NCBI GenBank assembly: GCA_004555955.1
Contig: SFJG01000030.1
Span: forward strand, 1 to 22,603
Length of the DNA stretch: 22,603 nt
Direction: 5' to 3'
Source of the DNA: Bacteroidales bacterium
GTDB taxonomy: Bacteria; Bacteroidota; Bacteroidia; Bacteroidales; Muribaculaceae
The notes under the pieces are model-generated. The model ran no database searches, was not told the DNA's origin, and saw only the letters and a list, made by a program, of their open reading frames with translations. Made by a program: the position numbers and the translations under genes. The number at the start of each line of letters is the position of its first letter. Position 1 is the first letter of the stretch. Positions 15,974-22,603 of this stretch are shown here, one piece after another.

Positions 15974-15999
15974 CAGAAACAAAACAAAAGCAACAGGCT

Positions 16000-16419
16000 A
16001 TGAAAAAAATCATCAAAGAATTTAAAGAATTCGCCGTAAAAGGCAACGTTGTAGACATGGCAGTCGGTGTAATCATCGGCGGCGCATTTGGCAAAATAGT
16101 AACCTCCCTCGTTGGCGACATCGTCATGCCGGCAATTTCCGCACTTAGCGGCGATGCCGACTTCACCGGCTTCAAATGGGTAATCCGTCAAGCCGTTATG
16201 GACGGCGCAAACGTCGTTACGCCCGAAATCGCCATCAACTACGGCTCATTTATCCAAACGATTGTCGACTTCCTAATTATTGCCTTCGTAATCTTTATGG
16301 CTATAAAAGGCATCAACAAACTCAAACGTAAAGAGGAAGAAAAGCCCGCAGAAAAGCCTGCAGAACCTGCTGCCGACATCAAATTGCTTACCGAAATTCG
16401 CGACTTGCTGAAAAAGTAA
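16000..16419 (+). CDS. mscL: Large-conductance mechanosensitive channel MscL
   Basis: MscL is a homopentameric inner-membrane channel that opens under extreme membrane tension to release solutes after osmotic downshock. The 139-residue protein has the N-terminal amphipathic helix KKIIKEFKEFAVKGNVVDMA, TM1 at about 16-46 with the gate-lining VDMAVGVIIGGAFGKIV, a periplasmic loop, TM2 at about 78-104 (SFIQTIVDFLIIAFVIF), and a charged Pro/Lys/Glu linker before the C-terminal helix KLLTEIRDLLKK. An in-frame ATG at 15943 would add 19 residues, but they overlap the promoter and precede the conserved MKKIIKEF start, so 16000 is chosen. It appears to be a single-gene transcript. Confidence 0.96.
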   Translation: MKKIIKEFKEFAVKGNVVDMAVGVIIGGAFGKIVTSLVGDIVMPAISALSGDADFTGFKWVIRQAVMDGANVVTPEIAINYGSFIQTIVDFLIIAFVIFMAIKGINKLKRKEEEKPAEKPAEPAADIKLLTEIRDLLKK

Positions 16420-16440
16420 GAGAACTAACACTTACTTTTT
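16411..16440 (+). terminator. Terminator overlapping the mscL stop codon
   Basis: AAAAAGTAAG (16411-16420) and CTTACTTTTT (16431-16440) form a perfect 10-bp stem with a 10-base loop. The stop TAA (16417-16419) is inside the left arm, and the right arm's five T's form the U-tract. Confidence 0.68.
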
Positions 16441-16485
16441 AGAAAAATTACCACAATAAGGTTGACGAAATTTCTGATTTGATTG

Positions 16486-16493
16486 TAACTTTG
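16486..16493 (+). promoter_or_regulatory. Possible upstream promoter (P1) of pta-ackA
   Basis: TAACTTTG matches the -7 consensus. A GTTG at 16461-16464 is 21 bases upstream as a weak -33 box. It lies about 96 bases upstream of a second -7 box, so transcripts from here would carry a longer, GC-rich leader. Confidence 0.45.
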
Positions 16494-16581
16494 CGGTCGG
16501 ATTTATTGCTAACGCACCGCGCACCGGACTGCGTCCGACGTTCGCTATAAACCGACTCGCGAATATACTAATTAATTTTAG

Positions 16582-16589
16582 TATCTTTG
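16582..16589 (+). promoter_or_regulatory. Probable proximal promoter (P2) of pta-ackA
   Basis: TATCTTTG matches TAnnTTTG and is followed by GCACAAG. No TTTG is seen 19-20 bases upstream. Transcription would begin near 16596, placing the hairpin at 16602-16628 at the very 5' end of the message. Confidence 0.6.
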
Positions 16590-16601
16590 CACAAGATTAC
16601 C

Positions 16602-16628
16602 GGGCAAGCCGCCGAAAGCGGTTTGCCC
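16602..16628 (+). promoter_or_regulatory. Stable hairpin in the pta leader
   Basis: GGGCAAGCCGC (16602-16612) pairs with GCGGTTTGCCC (16618-16628) over 11 pairs with one G-U, leaving the loop CGAAA. No T-tract follows (AATCGTGCG), so it is not a normal terminator. It begins about 6 bases after the P2 start point and ends 32 bases before the pta ATG. Confidence 0.6.
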
Positions 16629-16660
16629 AATCGTGCGAACATATAAATAATAATATAATT

Positions 16661-17668
16661 ATGGCTTTATTCGACAGGCTGATTCGTTCAGCACAAGAAA
16701 ACAAACAGCGCATTGTTCTCGCTGAAGGCACAGAACCAAGAACACTTAAGGCTGCAGAAATGATTATTCGCGACGGTGTCGCAAATATCATTCTCATTGG
16801 AAATCCCGACGAAATTCGAGCCAAAGCCGCTGAGTTAGGACTCACCCACATCGACTCGGCAACGCTTGTCGACCCGCAAGATGCGGAATTTACCGAAAAA
16901 TATGCACAACTCTTCTACGAACTTCGCAAATCAAAAGGCGTAACAATCGACGACGCGCGCCGTAAGGTGCTCGACCCGCTCTATTTGGGTTGCTTGATGA
17001 TTAAAAACGGCGACGCCGACGGTCAAGTGTCGGGTGCTCTCCACACCACCGGCGACGTGCTTCGCGCTGCGTTCCAGGTGATTAAGCCCAAGCAGGGCAT
17101 CAGCGTTGTTTCGGGTGCATTCGTAATGCTTCTTCCCGAGGGATGCCCCTACGGCACTGACGGAATTCTCGTATTTGCCGACTGTGCGGTAGTGCCCTCG
17201 CCGACTGCCGAAGAATTGGCTCAAATCGCCGTTTCGGCTGCAGAAACCGCCAAAAGCATCGCCTGCATCGACCCCCGAGTTGCCATTTTGAGCTTCTCAA
17301 CCAAAGGTAGCGCCAAGAATCCCGCCGTCGACAAAGTTATCGAGGCAACACGTATCGCTCACGAGATGGCGCCCGAACTTCCCCTCGACGGCGAACTCCA
17401 AGCCGACGCGGCAATCGTACCATCGGTAGCCGCACAAAAAGCCCCGCAAAGCAACATTGCCGGCAAGGCTAACGTGCTTGTTTTCCCATCGCTTAACGTG
17501 GGTAACATTACCTATAAACTCGTTCAACGTCTCAGCGGTGCACAAGCCGTCGGCCCGATTCTCCAAGGTTTGGCGAAGCCTGTCAACGACCTCTCGCGCG
17601 GTTGCAGCCCTGAAGATATCTATAAAACAATCGTTATCACTTGCAATCAAAGCATCAACGCTAAATAA
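16661..17668 (+). CDS. pta: Phosphate acetyltransferase
   Basis: Pta interconverts acetyl-CoA plus phosphate and acetyl phosphate plus CoA, the first step of acetate formation. The 335-residue length is that of the short, catalytic-domain-only form, lacking the N-terminal regulatory domains of E. coli Pta (about 714 residues). Typical segments are RIVLAEGTEPRTLKAAE (21-37), NGDADGQVSGALHTTGDVLR (near 112-131), FADCAVVPSPTAEELAQIA, ILSFSTKGSAKN and LPLDGELQADAAIVP. It is directly followed, after a 5-base gap, by ackA, forming the usual pta-ackA operon. Upstream lie two candidate promoters and a leader hairpin. Confidence 0.96.
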   Translation: MALFDRLIRSAQENKQRIVLAEGTEPRTLKAAEMIIRDGVANIILIGNPDEIRAKAAELGLTHIDSATLVDPQDAEFTEKYAQLFYELRKSKGVTIDDARRKVLDPLYLGCLMIKNGDADGQVSGALHTTGDVLRAAFQVIKPKQGISVVSGAFVMLLPEGCPYGTDGILVFADCAVVPSPTAEELAQIAVSAAETAKSIACIDPRVAILSFSTKGSAKNPAVDKVIEATRIAHEMAPELPLDGELQADAAIVPSVAAQKAPQSNIAGKANVLVFPSLNVGNITYKLVQRLSGAQAVGPILQGLAKPVNDLSRGCSPEDIYKTIVITCNQSINAK

Positions 17669-17673
17669 CTGAA

Positions 17674-18870
17674 ATGAAGACTCTTGTATTAAATTGTGGC
17701 AGCTCGTCTGTCAAATATAAACTAATCGACCTCGACGGCGTAAACCAAAACGTGATGGCTGAAGGCGGCGTCGAGAAGCTCGGATTGCCCGACTCTTTCC
17801 TCAAATTTAAATTTAAAGGCGAAAAAGTTACGATAACAACCTCGATGCCCAACCACGAAGTGGCTGTGCGCGTTATTCTCGACAACCTCACAAGCGAGAA
17901 ATACGGCTGCATCAAAGACTTCGGCGAAATCGATGCCGTTGGACATCGCATCGTGCACGGCGGTGAGAAATTCAACACCAGCGTGATAATCACCGACGAA
18001 GTGATTGCCAAAGTCAAAGAATGTTACGACTTGGCACCGCTTCACAACCCGGCAAACATCACCGGCATCGAAGCCATCAGCGCCATTATGCCCGACGTGC
18101 CGCAAGTCGGCGTATTCGACACGGCATTCCATCAAACAATGCCGGCTTACGCCTACATGTACGCCCTCCCCTATGAGGCTTACGAGAAATACGGCATCCG
18201 CCGCTACGGCTTCCACGGCACAAGCCATCGCTATGTGGCTCGCCGCGCTTGCGACTTCCTCGGACTCGACTATGAGGCGCAACGCATCATCACTTGCCAC
18301 ATCGGCAACGGCGGCTCTATTACCGCCGTCAAAGACGGAAAATCGGTCGACACGTCAATGGGTCTTACCCCGGTTGAAGGTTTGATGATGGGCACTCGCT
18401 GCGGCGACGTCGACCCTGCTGCTTTGCTCTACATTCAGCAAAAAGAAGGCTTCAGCACCGCCGACATGCAGAAACTCATCAACAAGAAGAGCGGCGTGCT
18501 CGGCGTCTCGGGTGTTTCGTCGGATATGCGCGACATCGAAAATGCCGTTGCCGCCGGCCACAAACGCGCTCAACTTGCTCTCGACATGTATGAATATCGC
18601 ATCACTAAATACATCGGTGCATACACAGCCGCTCTCGGTGGCGTCGACGTAATCGTATTTACCGGAGGTGTCGGCGAAAATCAAACCGGAACAAGAGAGA
18701 AAATCTGCCGTCAACTCGAATTCCTCGGAATTGACTTCGACGCCGAGAAAAACAAAACTCGCGGCGAAGAAATCGAACTCACTCGCCAAGGCTCAAAAGT
18801 TCGCGTTGTGGTTATCCCGACCGACGAGGAATATATGATTGCTTGCGACACTGCTGCTTTGGTTAAATAG
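17674..18870 (+). CDS. ackA: Acetate kinase
   Basis: AckA makes ATP and acetate from acetyl phosphate and ADP, completing the Pta-AckA fermentation route. The 398-residue protein carries both family signatures, VLNCGSSSVKYKLI (5-18) and RRYGFHGTSHRYVA (176-189). Catalytic residues, aligned to the Methanosarcina enzyme from memory, are present: Asn7, Arg92, Asp149 (VFDTAFHQTMP), His181, Arg242 (GTRCGDVDP) and Glu385. The nucleotide-binding VFTGGVGEN is also present. It begins 5 bases after the pta stop and ends with a strong terminator, so the operon is two genes. Confidence 0.97.
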   Translation: MKTLVLNCGSSSVKYKLIDLDGVNQNVMAEGGVEKLGLPDSFLKFKFKGEKVTITTSMPNHEVAVRVILDNLTSEKYGCIKDFGEIDAVGHRIVHGGEKFNTSVIITDEVIAKVKECYDLAPLHNPANITGIEAISAIMPDVPQVGVFDTAFHQTMPAYAYMYALPYEAYEKYGIRRYGFHGTSHRYVARRACDFLGLDYEAQRIITCHIGNGGSITAVKDGKSVDTSMGLTPVEGLMMGTRCGDVDPAALLYIQQKEGFSTADMQKLINKKSGVLGVSGVSSDMRDIENAVAAGHKRAQLALDMYEYRITKYIGAYTAALGGVDVIVFTGGVGENQTGTREKICRQLEFLGIDFDAEKNKTRGEEIELTRQGSKVRVVVIPTDEEYMIACDTAALVK

Positions 18871-18905
18871 CCACTGATAGTAGAGGTAAAATAGAACAAA
18901 TATTT

Positions 18906-18940
18906 GCCGAATGGACCAATAATCCATTCGGCTTTCTTTT
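18906..18940 (+). terminator. Terminator of pta-ackA
   Basis: GCCGAATGGA (18906-18915) pairs perfectly with TCCATTCGGC (18923-18932) around a 7-base loop, followed by TTTCTTTT. It lies 35 bases after the ackA stop. Confidence 0.9.
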
Positions 18941-19022
18941 CTATCTATTAAAAAAAAGAATACAGCACCTACAATTAACACTATTTATACATAAAAATTA
19001 AATTTCTTTTCTTAAATCTTGG

Positions 19023-19030
19023 TAAATTTG
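19023..19030 (+). promoter_or_regulatory. Probable promoter of the fimbrial operon
   Basis: TAAATTTG matches the -7 consensus; no TTTG is seen at 19-20 bases, but a very A/T-rich stretch (18950-19020) lies upstream. The start point near 19037 gives an unusually long leader of about 105 bases. It holds two small hairpins: AAATGA/TCATTT (19055-19070) and AACGC/GCGTT (19102-19117). No long inverted repeats typical of invertible promoters were seen. Confidence 0.5.
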
Positions 19031-19141
19031 CACGTCAAAATCGGGAAGTCTAACAAATGATTTTTCATTTTTGTATTTAGCGGATAATAGGTTAGAATAT
19101 CAACGCCAAGTTGCGTTAGTAACAAAATATGATTGAATTAA

Positions 19142-20710
19142 ATGCAATTCTACAAACTAATAAACTTGTTAATTGTCCTTTTTATATTAGGACTTTTCAG
19201 TTGTAGCGACAACAACGACATTATCAATCCGGATAGTCAAGAGGCTACAACATATATCAGTCTCATTATCAACGCCCCGTCGCAAACACGGTCGAATACT
19301 TATATCGATGGTGAAGAAGCAGGAATCCGGCATGAAAACGAGATAAAAAACTTATCGCTGTTTTTCTACCACGCCGGCGATAGAGGTTTGGATATGCCCG
19401 ACGATACGGAGCTGATAGGCAAACTGTATATCAGCGACTTAAACCTCGACCTTACCGACGGCGCAGCAGCAACACGGGCTTATTCGCTCAACGGCTTCGC
19501 CCCGACTGAAGGCGACAAAATTATTGCCGTTGCCAACATGGGCGACATCACATCGCTGAATCGACTCGCCGACCTGCGCGACTTCCTCGTCGAAAACACG
19601 TACAAATACGCTCCGTCGATTCCACAATACAGCGAATTTACGATGGCAAATGCACTCAACACCGCCGACGACGGAAAGGTGGTAGTAACCTCCGAATCGG
19701 GCGTTAAACTCGGCAGCAAAGAGAATCCCTTCATTGCAACCGTTACCCTCGAACGCACAGCCGCTCGCATCGACTTCGCTTTTGTCGACACATACTACGA
19801 TGAATCGAAAAGCGAGGTAGTTTTCCCTGTTCTCAACTCGGCAAACGCGACCATTGCACGAACGCACATTACGCACGTGCTACCGGTCAACGCCATGCAA
19901 AAACCGGCATACTTGATTCGCCGCGTGTCGACAAGCGCAACCTCGCTCCAAGACGTCAAATATTGCGGCGACGAAACCGAAAGCAATTACGTCATCGAGC
20001 CGACTACTCTGCTTAAAGCCTCAGCCGCCGACTTTGATATCAACAACTGGTACGGCACAACGCGTGCCGGCTATTTCCGCGAAGCTTATTCAGGCATTTT
20101 TACCACATCAAACCGCCTGGCAACGCTTTTCAACGCAGAGGCTCCTCGGAGCTTCTCGTCAAGCGGCACTACGGCAAACCGCTATGTAACTATCGACTAC
20201 GTCAACGAGAACACGCAATCGGAGACCCTTAACAACTCGCGTTTCCTCACCGGACTCGCCTTTCGCGCAATCTACGAGCCCGCGACCGTTTACTCCGACG
20301 GAGAAGCAACAATCGTCGACCTCGACGACTACTCCGTCGGCCGCACATTCTGGCGCTACAGCCCTTCGCGTCAAGACTTTGCCGAAGAGCAATGTCTATA
20401 CTTCAACAACCTCGCCGCCGCCGAAACCTACCGGGCAAACCACCCCGAAGACGTAGCAGACATCACTTGCTTCGAAGGCGGTGTTTGCTACTACAATATG
20501 TGGATTCACCATGCTCCCACTGTGGCGTCCGACCCGCAACAGACTCGCCCGATGGACTTCGCCGTCGTGCGCAATAACATCTACCGCGTCTGCGTGTCGT
20601 TTACCGGTCCCGGCGACCCCAAGCCCGATATGAGAGAGCCTAACAACATCCAATCGCGAGTGTTCGTCCGCGCCTGGAATTTCCGTCAACAGCCGACTAT
20701 AATAATGTAA
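19142..20710 (+). CDS. Mfa1-like major fimbrial (type V pilus) subunit, lipoprotein precursor
   Basis: A 522-residue pilin precursor. A signal peptide ends in the lipobox LFSC (Cys21), so it is exported as a lipoprotein, as FimA/Mfa1 pilins are. The N-terminal strand YISLIINAPS (38-47) is followed by Arg50, where an Arg-specific protease could remove it for donor-strand polymerisation as in Porphyromonas. TVTLERTAARIDFAFVD is a fimbrillin core strand. The C terminus contains the Mfa1-type pattern CYYNMWIHH, then MDFAVVRNNIYRVCVSFTGP, then the terminal strand SRVFVRAWNFRQQ, the presumed donor strand. A TAA lies directly before the ATG in frame, fixing the start. It leads a three-gene operon. 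A major (stalk) subunit is the best call; a minor pilin is possible. Confidence 0.83.
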   Translation: MQFYKLINLLIVLFILGLFSCSDNNDIINPDSQEATTYISLIINAPSQTRSNTYIDGEEAGIRHENEIKNLSLFFYHAGDRGLDMPDDTELIGKLYISDLNLDLTDGAAATRAYSLNGFAPTEGDKIIAVANMGDITSLNRLADLRDFLVENTYKYAPSIPQYSEFTMANALNTADDGKVVVTSESGVKLGSKENPFIATVTLERTAARIDFAFVDTYYDESKSEVVFPVLNSANATIARTHITHVLPVNAMQKPAYLIRRVSTSATSLQDVKYCGDETESNYVIEPTTLLKASAADFDINNWYGTTRAGYFREAYSGIFTTSNRLATLFNAEAPRSFSSSGTTANRYVTIDYVNENTQSETLNNSRFLTGLAFRAIYEPATVYSDGEATIVDLDDYSVGRTFWRYSPSRQDFAEEQCLYFNNLAAAETYRANHPEDVADITCFEGGVCYYNMWIHHAPTVASDPQQTRPMDFAVVRNNIYRVCVSFTGPGDPKPDMREPNNIQSRVFVRAWNFRQQPTIIM

Positions 20711-20720
20711 AATCGTCATT

Positions 20721-21998
20721 ATGAACAAATCATATATCTTTTCCGCAATTGCAGCATTTGCTCTCTTAACACTCTCGGCATGCCACGACGACACACCCGA
20801 CGGGAAGACAACCGAAGAGTCGCAAGAATTTACAATTTCGACAAAGCCTTTAACGGCAAACGAGGTGATTGGTAACGACTACGAAAACATCAACAATTGG
20901 AAACTGATTTTCGTTGATAGAGCAGGCAAAATAGCCGCCATAGTCAACCGCGACCCGAGCAAAACCGATGCGGTAACGCAAGAAACATTCCGCACCGAAC
21001 TCCCCGCAGGAACATATACAGTCTATGCTTTTGCAAATACCTATGACTGGTTCGATGACTATTACGGAATAAGCAGTCTTACGGTTGGCGGCTCGCTCCC
21101 TGCCGGCTTCGACAACATGCAATACGGAGCCGGAGCAGGTTGGCACGAAGGTTTGAAACTACCGATGACTGGAAAAAAGAATGTGACTATCACAAATCGC
21201 ATCGACGAGCCTTTCGACATCGAAGTGGTTCGACTTTACGCAAAATTACAATATGAGGTGACCAACCAATCGACAAAGTCGGTCACTTTGAACAATATCG
21301 AAATATTACCGATGGCAATGGGACCAATCCCAATGTTCCCCGACTACACCTCACTCGGCAATCCGCCAACGGCAACGCTCGACGGAACAACCTATACAAC
21401 AGTAAAACTTGACCTCAATCAATCGATTACAACGGAACCGACCAAGCTGACCGGATACGTTCGCGAAGGCTTTGCCTCGTCGCACCCCACCGGGCGATAT
21501 GCCATTAAAGTGTCGATAAATCGTGACGGAAAAGCCGAAGAACTCCTCTATGCACTAACGCACGAACTCACCTATATCAACCGTAACGACTGGATTAACA
21601 TCCCCATCGTTATCACCGACTACAACCTCTCGGTCGACGTCAACTTCTACCCGCCCATCGGTGGTTATCCCGCTGTGGTTAAAGAAGTTAAAAACGAAGA
21701 ATATTACATCAAATTCGGCACGGAAGGGCGATTTGCCATCACGCCACATATGTATGATGCTGCCAACGGCGGTGAAATGCTCACCAACAAGCAAATGTCG
21801 GCATCAATCAAATCAATCAGCGACCCGAACGGCATCTTTACCACAAAACCGACGTTCGACGCCACGACCGACGAAATCGTCGGCGAACTCAATGCTAACA
21901 CAGGAACCGCCACGGTTACGCTCTCTTGCACCGTCAAGCAAACCGACTTGGTTGAATTTACATACGAACGTATAATTTTCATTATCCGCGAAAACTAA
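20721..21998 (+). CDS. Fimbrillin-family accessory lipoprotein (FimB/Mfa2-like or minor subunit)
   Basis: A 425-residue lipoprotein: signal peptide with lipobox LSAC (Cys21). It has two transthyretin-like beta regions, about 38-175 (INNWKLIFVDRAGKIAAIV; LPAGTYTVYAFANTYDWF) and about 176-310 (IEVVRLYAKLQYEVTNQ, then LTYINRNDWINIPIVITDYN). A C-terminal extension (about 315-425) is rich in Thr/Ile and looks like an extra Ig-like domain ending EFTYERIIFIIREN. The strand rich in Tyr/Leu and the NRNDWINIPI segment are common in fimbrillin-like proteins. It starts 10 bases after the pilin stop and ends 7 bases before the third gene. It could be the anchor or a tip-side minor subunit; the sequence does not decide. 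Confidence 0.68.
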   Translation: MNKSYIFSAIAAFALLTLSACHDDTPDGKTTEESQEFTISTKPLTANEVIGNDYENINNWKLIFVDRAGKIAAIVNRDPSKTDAVTQETFRTELPAGTYTVYAFANTYDWFDDYYGISSLTVGGSLPAGFDNMQYGAGAGWHEGLKLPMTGKKNVTITNRIDEPFDIEVVRLYAKLQYEVTNQSTKSVTLNNIEILPMAMGPIPMFPDYTSLGNPPTATLDGTTYTTVKLDLNQSITTEPTKLTGYVREGFASSHPTGRYAIKVSINRDGKAEELLYALTHELTYINRNDWINIPIVITDYNLSVDVNFYPPIGGYPAVVKEVKNEEYYIKFGTEGRFAITPHMYDAANGGEMLTNKQMSASIKSISDPNGIFTTKPTFDATTDEIVGELNANTGTATVTLSCTVKQTDLVEFTYERIIFIIREN

Positions 21999-22005
21999 AC
22001 CGACT

Positions 22006-22515
22006 ATGACGAATAGGACTAATATATTATGGAGAATGTTGATGGTCGTAGCAGCCATTGCGACGTCGACACTATATGCTTCAGCCTCAGACGAAGTAAC
22101 GGTAACGCCATTAATCACCTCCGCCGGACAATTCAGCAGTAACGCTTCCGACGAGACGGAAGGAACAAACTTCAACAACCTCATCGACAACAACGTTGCT
22201 ACGTTCTGGCAATCAAACTGGCACGTCGGCAACACGTCGATAACTTCGGCTCACTATCTGCAAGTTAATCTCCCCAAAACCATCTCTAACGAGTTTATCT
22301 ACGCCTACACGCAGCGTCGCGAATACGCTAACGCCCAAAACCCGTTGCGACTGCGCGTCGAAGGCAGTTTGAACGGTTCGGCATGGACATATATCACCAC
22401 GGCGACCCTCGGCAACGATGCACCGACGGAGAAAGCGGTTTCAAACCCGATATACATTAATGGTTCCTACAACCAATTGCGATTCATCATACAGCAAACA
22501 TCAGGTAACCCTTAA
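22006..22515 (+). CDS. Small secreted discoidin-like (F5/8 type C) protein, fold apparently cut short
   Basis: A 169-residue protein with a signal peptide (about 1-27, ILWRMLMVVAAIATSTLYA) and a single discoidin-like domain (about 34-169): LITSAGQFSSNASDETEG, NLIDNNVATFWQSNW, HYLQVNLPK, LRLRVEGSLNGSAWTYI and YNQLRFIIQQT. These match Bacteroidales F5/8C domains that bind glycans or surfaces. In the family as I recall it, the domain continues GxPxFxxxEFQxY after the last visible strand; here the frame ends after Gly-Asn-Pro. Reading past the stop gives Phe-Arg-Asn-Thr-Ile-Ile and another stop. It may be a short adhesin of the pilus, or a truncated remnant of a larger protein. Confidence 0.72.
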   Translation: MTNRTNILWRMLMVVAAIATSTLYASASDEVTVTPLITSAGQFSSNASDETEGTNFNNLIDNNVATFWQSNWHVGNTSITSAHYLQVNLPKTISNEFIYAYTQRREYANAQNPLRLRVEGSLNGSAWTYITTATLGNDAPTEKAVSNPIYINGSYNQLRFIIQQTSGNP

Positions 22516-22551
22516 TTCCGCAACACTATAATTTAACTTTATTTATAAGTT

Positions 22552-22580
22552 CCTGAGCAACAAAAAGTTGCCCAGGATTT
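22552..22580 (+). terminator. Probable terminator of the fimbrial operon
   Basis: CCTGAGCAAC (22552-22561) and GTTGCCCAGG (22567-22576) form a 10-position stem with one A-C mismatch around the loop AAAAA, followed by the short T-run ATTTTG. It closes the operon 36 bases after the last stop. Confidence 0.7.
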
Positions 22581-22603
22581 TGCCATGTCAGAATTTTCAC
22601 TTA

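Noticed and set aside
15943..15999. Upstream in-frame ATG extending MscL by 19 residues
   Set aside because: The extension overlaps the probable promoter, and the MscL family starts at the MKKIIKEF-like helix.
16490..16545. Known riboswitch upstream of pta
   Set aside because: The fold has no recognisable core of any riboswitch class I know, so it is listed only as a structured leader.
18941..19141. Possible invertible (phase-variable) fimbrial promoter
   Set aside because: I searched by eye for long flanking inverted repeats and found only short 5-6-bp hairpins. No recombinase gene is nearby.
19129..19206. Short open frame of 25 codons starting just before and overlapping the pilin start
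   Set aside because: It could act as a leader peptide, but it has no distinctive content or terminator/antiterminator pair, and chance ATGs are common in A/T-rich leaders.

Overview
The window looks like a chromosomal segment of a gut-type Bacteroidales bacterium, most plausibly Muribaculaceae or a close relative. This is inferred from gene content and promoter style; no 16S or other marker gene is present. Supporting signs are TAnnTTTG -7 promoter boxes (several with TTTG about 19-20 nt upstream), the lack of clear Shine-Dalgarno sequences, a type V (Mfa1/FimA) fimbrial operon, secreted proteins ending in a type IX secretion-like C-terminal domain, a DUF2490 outer-membrane protein and a DPP4-type S9 peptidase. 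No rRNA, tRNA, CRISPR array, insertion sequence or phage gene was seen, and no gap between genes exceeds 300 bases.

Layout, left to right. (1) 1-453 is the 3' end of an unrecognised protein, followed by a strong terminator. (2) 700-903 encodes a small winged-helix protein with its own promoter and terminator. (3) 1060-4392, forward: purT (purine synthesis), a DUF2490 outer-membrane protein and rodA (cell-wall elongation). (4) 4407-8848, reverse: a DPP4-like exopeptidase, an unrecognised membrane protein and miaA (tRNA modification); the last two overlap by 4 bases. (5) 9074-15927, forward: two large secreted modular proteins (784 and 1476 aa) built of choice-of-anchor-J-like jelly rolls and Fn3-like modules, each ending in a T9SS-like C-terminal domain; a terminator hairpin sits directly against the second start codon. 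(6) 16000-16419: mscL. (7) 16661-18870: pta-ackA, the acetate/ATP fermentation pair, with a structured leader. (8) 19142-22515: a tightly packed three-gene fimbrial operon (Mfa1-like pilin, fimbrillin-type lipoprotein, secreted discoidin-like protein), closed by a hairpin.

Most of the window is housekeeping sequence. The less ordinary parts are the two cell-surface loci (5 and 8). Locus 8 pairs a type V pilus with a very small discoidin-domain protein whose reading frame stops just before the expected last strand of the fold. Locus 5 is a tandem pair of related exported proteins with a possible attenuator between them. At the DNA level, the palindrome GTCGAC is markedly over-represented, and several terminators are built into the ends of coding sequences. 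I found no clearly new defence or mobile system.
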